Below are positions 58,867 through 64,000 of a stretch of 64,000 bases of DNA, one piece after another. The stretch lies in the NCBI RefSeq assembly GCF_014205165.1, contig NZ_JACHMZ010000001.1, positions 2,123,501-2,187,500 on the forward strand, read 5' to 3'. The position numbers and the translations under genes are program-made. Source of the DNA: Micromonospora carbonacea (lineage in GTDB: Bacteria; Actinomycetota; Actinomycetes; Mycobacteriales; Micromonosporaceae). Position 1 is the first letter of the stretch; the number at the start of each line of letters is the position of its first letter. The notes under the pieces were generated by a model. That model did no database searches and was not told the DNA's origin. It worked only from the letters and a program-made list of their open reading frames with translations.

Positions 58867-59379
58867 GTGACCGCCGAGGATCTCCGCCCGCCCGCCGCGA
58901 CCGGCGAGGCCGTGCGCCTGCGCCCGGTGCGCGACGACGACCTGCCCCACTTCTTCGCCTTCGAGCAGGACGCGCAGGCCAACTGGGTGGCGGCGTTCGG
59001 CCCCGTCGACCCGGCCGACCGGGCGGCGTTCGAGACGCACTGGCGGCGCATCCGCGCCGACCCGGCGATCGTCACCCGCACCGTCACCGTCGACGACGCG
59101 GTCGTCGGCCACGTGGCCGCCTTCCCCGTCGACGACCAGACCGAGGTCAGCTACTGGATCGACCGGGCCCGCTGGGGCCGCGGCCACGCCACCGGGGCCC
59201 TCGCCGCCCTGCTGGCCGAGCTGCCGCGCCGCCCGGTGCGCGCCCGCGCCGCCAAGGACAACGCCGCGTCCCTCGCCGTGCTGCGCAAGTGCGGCTTCGT
59301 CGTGGTCGGCGAGGACTCGGGGTACGCCAACGGCCGCCGCGCCGTCGTCGAGGAGTGGGTCCTCGAGCTGGCCGCCTGA
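58867..59379 (+). CDS. GNAT-family N-acetyltransferase
   Basis: 170 residues in RimJ/RimL-like arrangement: VRLRPVRDDDLPHFFAFEQDAQANWVAAF at the start, strand VTVDDAVVGHVAAF, acetyl-CoA loop WIDRARWGRGHATGALAALLAEL and AKDNAASLAVLRKCGFVVVGED. Acetylates an amine on an unidentified target. GTG 58867 with weak upstream signals. Divergent from the membrane-protein gene at 58669. Confidence 0.9.
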   Translation: MTAEDLRPPAATGEAVRLRPVRDDDLPHFFAFEQDAQANWVAAFGPVDPADRAAFETHWRRIRADPAIVTRTVTVDDAVVGHVAAFPVDDQTEVSYWIDRARWGRGHATGALAALLAELPRRPVRARAAKDNAASLAVLRKCGFVVVGEDSGYANGRRAVVEEWVLELAA

Positions 59380-59443
59380 GCGCCGGCACCCGCCGGCACC
59401 GCCCCACAGCCGGCCTGAGCTGGGCGGGCACTAGTCTCGCGGG

Positions 59444-60076
59444 GTGAACTGGCTGGACTTGATCGGCTGGACCGGCTCCGCGCTGCTGGTCTGGTCCCTG
59501 CTACAAGCGCGCATCCTCCGCCTGCGCGCCCTCAACCTCGTCGGCTGCGTCGTGCTGATCGGCTACAACGCCGCCCTCGCCGTGTGGCCGATGGTCGGGC
59601 TGAACGTCGTGCTCGCCGTCATCAACGTGTGGTACCTGCGCAGGATGCTCGCCACCCGGCACGACGAGCAGACGTACCAGGTGGTCGAGGTGGGCGTCGA
59701 CGACCAGTTCCTGGCACACACCCTACGCGTGCACGCCACCGACATCGCCCGGTTCAACCCCGGCTTCCACTGGGGCGAGCACACCGCCCGCCGCTCCGCG
59801 TTCCTGGTCGTCCGCGCCGACGAGGTGGTCGGGGTGGTCCTCTCGCACGCCGAGGGCGACGACACCGCCCAGGTCGACCTCGACTACGTCACCCCGCCGT
59901 TTCGCGACTTCACCCCCGGCGAGTTCGTCTACCGGCGCAGCAGCCTCTTCACCGACCGGGGATTCCGCCGGGTGGTCAGCCCGCCGGGCATGGTCGCCCC
60001 CTACTACCACCGGCTCGGCTTCCGCGCCGAGGACGACGCGTACGTGCTCGACCTGCCCACCGCCGGCCGGGCCTGA
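59444..60076 (+). CDS. YgjV-like membrane domain fused to a GNAT-like domain
   Basis: 210 residues. Residues 1-68 contain three hydrophobic segments (WLDLIGWTGSALLVWSLLQARI, ALNLVGCVVLIGYNAALAVW, MVGLNVVLAVINVWYL) as in YgjV-type proteins. Residues 75-205 look like an acetyltransferase-type fold (RSAFLVVRADEVVGVVLSHAEGDDTAQVDLDYVTPPFRD, FTDRGFRRVVSPPGMVAPYYHRLGFRAED) without a clear acetyl-CoA loop. GTG start at 59444. The role is unknown; the membrane anchor would keep the second domain at the inner face. Confidence 0.75.
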   Translation: MNWLDLIGWTGSALLVWSLLQARILRLRALNLVGCVVLIGYNAALAVWPMVGLNVVLAVINVWYLRRMLATRHDEQTYQVVEVGVDDQFLAHTLRVHATDIARFNPGFHWGEHTARRSAFLVVRADEVVGVVLSHAEGDDTAQVDLDYVTPPFRDFTPGEFVYRRSSLFTDRGFRRVVSPPGMVAPYYHRLGFRAEDDAYVLDLPTAGRA

Positions 60077-60253
60077 CCGGCCCCGACGGGGCGGGCGACC
60101 GGCCGACACGCCGGCACCGACCCGGCCGTCGGCGGGCGGAGGATTCGCCGAGACTCCGACGGGGCACAGAGGGGCCTACGTCGTCCCGGGCCCGCCGGGC
60201 GGCGCCGCCGGCCGTCGCGGCCGGGGCCGTCGGAGCGAGGGAGAGAACCGGGC

Positions 60254-61591
60254 GTGCAGAGCTACTGGAGCCAACTGGCCCTGGTCGGAGTCCTGGTCGT
60301 CCTCAACGCGATCTTCGCCGGCAGCGAGATGGCGCTGGTCTCGCTGCGCGACAGCCAGGTCCAACGGTTGGAGCGCAGCGGCCGGGCCGGCCGGGTGCTG
60401 GCCCGCCTCGCCCGGGACCCGAACCGCTTCCTCGCCACCATCCAGATCGGCATCACCCTCGCCGGTTTCCTCGCCTCGGCCGCCGCGGCCGTCTCCCTGG
60501 CCAAACCCCTCGTGCCGCTGCTCGGCGTGTTCGGCTCCGCCGCCGAGACGGTCGCCATCGTCGCGGTCACCCTGGCGCTGACGTTCGTCACCCTCGTCTT
60601 CGGCGAGTTGGCCCCGAAGCGGATCGCCATGCAGGCCGCCGAGCGCTGGGCGCTGCTGGTGGCCCGCCCGCTGGACCTGCTCGCCAGCTTCACCCGCCCC
60701 GCCGTCTGGGCGCTCGGCGCGACCAGCGACCTGGTGGTCCGCCTCGTCGGGCTCGACCCCAGACACGAGCCGGACGAGATCGGCCCCGACGAGCTACGCG
60801 ACATCGTCGCCGGCAACCACGGCTTCACCAAGGAACAGCGGACCATCATCGCCGGGGCGGTCGAGATCGCCGACCGGCGGCTGCGCGCGGTGCTCGTACC
60901 CCGGTTGCAGGTCTTCACGCTCGACAGCGGCACCACCGCGGAGGCCGCGCGGCTGGTCCTGGCCGCGACCGGGCACTCCCGGGCGCCGGTGGTGCGCCAC
61001 GGCGGCCTCGACGACGCGGTCGGCGTGATCCACCTGCGCGACCTGGTCGGGGTGCCCGACGACCGGCCCGTCGACGAGTGCGCCCGCCCGCTCATGCTGT
61101 TGCCCGACTCGCTGCCCGTGGTCGACGCGTTGCGCCAGTTCAAGGCGGAACGTCAGCACATCGCCCTCGTCGTCGACGAGCGCGGCGCCGTCGACGGCAT
61201 CGTCACGCTGGAGGACATCCTCGAGGAGATCGTCGGCGAGATCTACGACGAGACGGACCGGGACGTGCGCGCCGTGCGCACCGAGGACGACGGCGCGATG
61301 CTGCTGCCCGGCACCTTCCCCGTGCACGACCTCGTCGACGTCGGCGTGGAGCTGCCCGGCCGCCCCGCCGGCGACTACACGACCGTCGCCGGCCTGGTCC
61401 TGACCCTGCTGGGACACATCCCCACCGTGCCGGGGGAGGACGTCACCATCGACGGCTGGGCACTGGAGGTCGCCGACATCGACCAGCGGGCCATCACGTC
61501 CGTACGGCTGCGCCGCGTCGCCGCCCCGACCGAGCCCGACGCCGACGCGGAGCCCGACGCCGAGCCAGCCCTCGACCCGGCCCGGAGCTGA
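60254..61591 (+). CDS. CNNM/CorC-family (hemolysin-like) membrane protein
   Basis: 445 residues: a DUF21 transmembrane domain (LALVGVLVVLNAIFAGSEMALVSL, FLATIQIGITLAGFLASAAAA, FGELAPKRIAM), then a CBS pair (about 200-320; MTP-like VLVPRLQVFTLDSGTT, GVIHLRDLVGVP, ALVVDERGAVDGIVTLEDILEEIVGEIYDE) and a CorC_HlyC domain (GAMLLPGTFPVHDLVDV, YTTVAGLVLTLLGHIPTVPGEDV). Relatives affect Mg2+/Co2+ efflux and membrane stability. The name hemolysin is historical. An acidic tail ends the protein. Confidence 0.93.
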   Translation: MQSYWSQLALVGVLVVLNAIFAGSEMALVSLRDSQVQRLERSGRAGRVLARLARDPNRFLATIQIGITLAGFLASAAAAVSLAKPLVPLLGVFGSAAETVAIVAVTLALTFVTLVFGELAPKRIAMQAAERWALLVARPLDLLASFTRPAVWALGATSDLVVRLVGLDPRHEPDEIGPDELRDIVAGNHGFTKEQRTIIAGAVEIADRRLRAVLVPRLQVFTLDSGTTAEAARLVLAATGHSRAPVVRHGGLDDAVGVIHLRDLVGVPDDRPVDECARPLMLLPDSLPVVDALRQFKAERQHIALVVDERGAVDGIVTLEDILEEIVGEIYDETDRDVRAVRTEDDGAMLLPGTFPVHDLVDVGVELPGRPAGDYTTVAGLVLTLLGHIPTVPGEDVTIDGWALEVADIDQRAITSVRLRRVAAPTEPDADAEPDAEPALDPARS

Positions 61592-61594
61592 CCC

Positions 61595-62047
61595 TCAGCC
61601 GGGCCCCGCCGGTCCCGCCGGCCGCCCGGGCGGATCCTCCGGCGGCGGCCGGTGCTGCTGCTGCGGCGGCTGGTCCTGCGGTCCCGGTGGCCGGTCCTGC
61701 GGCTGCTGCGGCCGGTCCTGGGGTCCCGGCGGCCGGCGCGGGTGCGCCGCGCCGAACGGGAAGCCGGGCACCGGCGGCACCAACCGGACCGCGTCGGCCG
61801 GCACCTGGCGGCTGCTGCCGCGCAGCGCCCGCGCGACCAGGCGGACCAGCCACGGCCCCGACGGGTGCCGCTCCGCGCCGATCAGCCGCCCGCTGACCCG
61901 GGCGTACCAGCGCCCGGCGACGACCAGGTCGGTCAGCCGCAGCCGCCCGTCGGGAACCACCCCGCGCACCACCACGTCCACCACCCGGCCCAGCCGCCGG
62001 CCGTGCAGGTCGTACGCGGTGCGGCCGAGCAGCTCACCCGCTCGCAC
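61595..62047 (-). CDS. PRC-barrel-like protein with Pro/Gln-rich tail
   Basis: 150 residues. Residues 1-60 (AGELLGRTAYDLHGRRLGRVVDVVVRGVVPDGRLRLTDLVVAGRWYARV) read as a small PRC-barrel. Residues 100-150 are a Pro/Gln/Asp repeat (PQDRPQQPQDRPPGPQDQPP). GTG 62047 lies inside the end of the upstream gene (14-nt overlap). With that gene and the transporter it makes a three-gene operon. Confidence 0.7.
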   Translation of the reverse strand: MRAGELLGRTAYDLHGRRLGRVVDVVVRGVVPDGRLRLTDLVVAGRWYARVSGRLIGAERHPSGPWLVRLVARALRGSSRQVPADAVRLVPPVPGFPFGAAHPRRPPGPQDRPQQPQDRPPGPQDQPPQQQHRPPPEDPPGRPAGPAGPG

Positions 62048-62408
62048 GGTCGGCCCCCGGGATCCGGTCGATCAGGTGCCGGCGCAGCCACCGCTCCACC
62101 GGCGCGGACGGCAGGTCGTCGAGGCAGACGCGCAGCCGCACCGCGCTGTCCACCCGCGCCACCAGCCGGTACGGGATGCGCAGCGGCGTCACCGCCCGGT
62201 CCTCGGTGAACCGGACGGCCACCGCGACGAGGAGCCGGCCGACCCGGCCCCCGATCCGCTGCCCGAGCGCCGCCTGCCCGGTGAGCAGGGCGGCCACGTA
62301 CGGCACCCCGTCCGCGTCGACGGCGAACTCCACGTCGTCGACCTTGCCGACCAGCCGGCCGTCGCGGTCGACGATCTGCCGGTCGAGCAGCCGCCGGCCG
62401 AGCTGCAT
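62034..62408 (-). CDS. PRC-barrel-like protein
   Basis: 124 residues from ATG 62408 (GTG 62414, which overlaps the transporter stop, is also possible). Residues 1-60 (LGRRLLDRQIVDRDGRLVGKVDDVEFAVDADGVPYVAALLTG) form a PRC-barrel of the RimM/photoreaction-centre H type. The rest (PLRIPYRLVARVDSAVRLRVCLDDLPSAPVERWLRRHLIDRIPG) looks like a second beta unit. The gene is encoded directly after an NRAMP-like transporter; in Mg2+ transporters such as MgtE, extra soluble domains sense metal, so a regulatory role is possible but unproven. Confidence 0.75.
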   Translation of the reverse strand: MQLGRRLLDRQIVDRDGRLVGKVDDVEFAVDADGVPYVAALLTGQAALGQRIGGRVGRLLVAVAVRFTEDRAVTPLRIPYRLVARVDSAVRLRVCLDDLPSAPVERWLRRHLIDRIPGADRASG

Positions 62409-62410
62409 CC

Positions 62411-63637
62411 TCACCGGCCCATCCCCGTCGCCACCGCCAGCGGGACCGCCGCCACCGCCGCGACCACGATGACCAGCAGGAACACCATCCCCAGCAGGTT
62501 CGCCAGCGGCCCGTTGACCCGGTCGCCCAGGTACGTCCGGTCGTTGGCCACGATCAGGATCGGCAGGTACGTCAGCGGCAGCACCACCGCGCTGAGCACC
62601 AGCATGTGCTCCGTCAGCGTCACCGGGTCGACAGTCGTCAGCAGCACCAGCACCCCGAGCAGGACGCTGACCAGCAGCACGCTGTGGAACCGGGCCGCCT
62701 CGCGGGGACTCACCCGCTTGCCCCACTGCCAGCCGAAGTACTGCGCGGCGGCGTACGCGGCGGACAGCCCCGTCTCCAGCGCGGCCCCGAACGTCACGGC
62801 GAAGAACGCCAGCGCCGCCACCACCAGCCCCGTCGCCCCGAACGCGAGGACCGCCGGCTGCGCCACCTGGGCGAGCGAGTCCGGCGACGCCCCGCCCGGG
62901 TGGTACACCACCGCCGCCGTGGCCATCAGCGACAGGGCGAGGAACCCGCCGACGGGGAACCCGATCAGCACGCTGGACCGGGCGTCGGCCAGGTCGGCGG
63001 CGCTCCACCGCTCCTCCACCGCGCCGGAGGAGAAGAAGAACACCTCGTACGGGCTGACCGTGGAGGCGAACAGCGCCACCGCCACGAACCAGTACGTCCC
63101 CCAGCCCTGCCCCGCCGCCCCGCCGTGCACCGCCGACCGACCGAGCTCCGCCCAGTCGGTCGGCAACCGGAACAGCGCCGCCGCGAACCCCACCAGGGCC
63201 AGCCCGGCCAGGCCGAACACCCGTTCCATCAGCTGGAAGCGCATCCGCCACAGCACCAGCCAGACCGCCGCCGCGGCCACCGGCACCCAGAGCAGGTAGC
63301 TCAGCCCGGAGGCCAGTTGCAGGGCCAGCCCGACGCCACCCAGCTCGGCGGCGAGGGTCAGCACGGTCACCAGGTAGGACGCCACCAGGTTCAGCAGCGC
63401 CACCCGGGGCCCCAGCCGCTCCCGGACCAGGTCGAACACCGCCCGGCCACTCACGGCCGCGACCCGGCCGGCCATCTCGGCGTACGCGCAGATGCCCACC
63501 ACCCCGAGCAGCAGCACCCAGGCGTGCGCCATGCCGAAGCGCGCCCCCGCCTGGCTCGCCGCCACCAGGTCCCCGATGTCCACGAACCCGCCGACGGCGG
63601 AGAGCACGCCGAGCGTCGCGGCGAGGAGCTTCCTCAC
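62411..63637 (-). CDS. Divergent NRAMP-family divalent metal transporter
   Basis: 408 residues with 10-11 hydrophobic helices of the NRAMP/LeuT type. The helix-1 DPGN motif of true Mn2+/Fe2+ transporters is DIGD (20-23) here, and the helix-6 MPH region is SPYEVFFFSSG (195-205), lacking the metal-selective Met and His. This is the pattern of NRAMP-related Mg2+ or Al3+ type transporters. Metal specificity is therefore uncertain. Followed by two PRC-barrel genes with overlapping ends. Confidence 0.82.
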   Translation of the reverse strand: MRKLLAATLGVLSAVGGFVDIGDLVAASQAGARFGMAHAWVLLLGVVGICAYAEMAGRVAAVSGRAVFDLVRERLGPRVALLNLVASYLVTVLTLAAELGGVGLALQLASGLSYLLWVPVAAAAVWLVLWRMRFQLMERVFGLAGLALVGFAAALFRLPTDWAELGRSAVHGGAAGQGWGTYWFVAVALFASTVSPYEVFFFSSGAVEERWSAADLADARSSVLIGFPVGGFLALSLMATAAVVYHPGGASPDSLAQVAQPAVLAFGATGLVVAALAFFAVTFGAALETGLSAAYAAAQYFGWQWGKRVSPREAARFHSVLLVSVLLGVLVLLTTVDPVTLTEHMLVLSAVVLPLTYLPILIVANDRTYLGDRVNGPLANLLGMVFLLVIVVAAVAAVPLAVATGMGR

Positions 63638-63752
63638 CTCGGGCGCGGGTCGACAGGTGCCATCGCCGCGACGATATCGGGACGTAACGCGCCTCAGGCC
63701 CCGAACCGCACCTCAGGCCCGAATCGGGCAGCGGCGGCGCGGGAGGCGGGGG

Positions 63753-64000
63753 TCAGCCGCCCGTGAGGTTCTGCAGGCGCACCTGACCCCGGGAGACCAG
63801 CCGCCCCGCGTCGTCGGAGATCTCCACCTGCCAGAGCTGCTGGCTGCGGCCCCGGTGCACCGGAGTGCCCACGGCCGTCAGCTCGCCCTCGCGGACCGCA
63901 CGCAGGAAGTCCGTCTGGTTCGACACCCCGACCACCCGGCCCTGCCCGCCCAGCCACAGCGCGCCGCCGATGCTCGCGGCGGTCTCCACCACCGCGCAGT
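63753..64000 (-). CDS. PaaI-family thioesterase (5' end outside window)
   Basis: The C-terminal 82 codons of a hotdog-fold thioesterase: CAVVETAASIGGALWLGGQGRVVGVSNQTDFLRAVREGELTAVGTPVHRGRSQQLWQVEISDDAGRLVSRGQVRLQNL. The catalytic acidic residue is the Glu in VVETAAS, and the hotdog beta strands follow. The frame is open to the window edge; GTG 63992 is internal. Likely cleaves an acyl-CoA of unknown kind. Confidence 0.85.
   Translation of the reverse strand, partial: CAVVETAASIGGALWLGGQGRVVGVSNQTDFLRAVREGELTAVGTPVHRGRSQQLWQVEISDDAGRLVSRGQVRLQNLTGG

Noticed and set aside
60254..61591. Haemolysin toxin
   Set aside because: The DUF21-CBS-CorC_HlyC layout is that of metal-homeostasis membrane proteins; the hemolysin name is historical.

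Overview
The window is high-GC (about 72%) actinobacterial chromosome. GTG starts are common, and GTGA/ATGA stop-start overlaps run through the operons. Gene content and order (riboflavin operon behind an FMN riboswitch, argCJBDFRH, infC-rpmI-rplT followed by pheST, recurrent GC-rich intergenic palindromes) fit Micromonosporaceae, most likely Micromonospora or a close relative. No rRNA, tRNA, insertion sequence, prophage or CRISPR array was recognised.

Layout. 1-3.0 kb: translation housekeeping (def, fmt, rsmB). 3.0-5.0 kb: two tandem septum-formation-type lipoproteins. 5.2-11.4 kb: rpe, a response regulator with a degenerate GGDEF domain, then the FMN riboswitch and ribD-ribE-ribM-ribBA-ribH. 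11.4-14.9 kb: a small variable region with a palindromic element, an XRE-type regulator interrupted by a TGA codon, a divergent HTH regulator and an HD-domain protein. 14.9-20.1 kb: a polar amino-acid ABC transporter, hisE-hisG, a DMT-type transporter and a PH-domain membrane protein. 20.1-26.5 kb: infC-rpmI-rplT, an RNA 2'-O-methyltransferase, pheS-pheT.

26.6-31.8 kb is the most unusual part. A Crp/Fnr regulator is divergent from three coupled genes: a cyclase-like protein that has lost a catalytic residue, an 802-residue P-loop/HEAT-like protein, and a proline-rich, possibly SPFH-like protein. The first two share an almost identical 15-residue Gly/Asn/Ala motif, at the C-terminus of one and the N-terminus of the other. 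That arrangement resembles bacterial NLR-type systems that signal through amyloid-like motifs. I propose it as a candidate undescribed signalling or conflict system.

31.9-39.4 kb: the arginine operon, with an ArgR-box promoter. A 60-bp element is repeated four times between argC and argJ as an open, coupled reading frame. 39.8-47.2 kb: accessory genes (YjbR-like protein, 3-methyladenine glycosylase, TetR/SDR pair, BNR-repeat protein with a MoaD-like protein, a luciferase-like monooxygenase with its FMN reductase).

47.3-58.7 kb reads as a low-oxygen/dormancy stress island: two tandem-domain universal stress proteins, a CtpF-like P-type ATPase, Hsp20, a cyclic-nucleotide-binding protein, pyruvate formate-lyase with its activase, and a zinc alcohol dehydrogenase. 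58.8-64.0 kb: acetyltransferases, a CNNM/CorC-type membrane protein, two PRC-barrel-like proteins beside a divergent NRAMP-family transporter, and the end of a PaaI-type thioesterase cut by the window edge.
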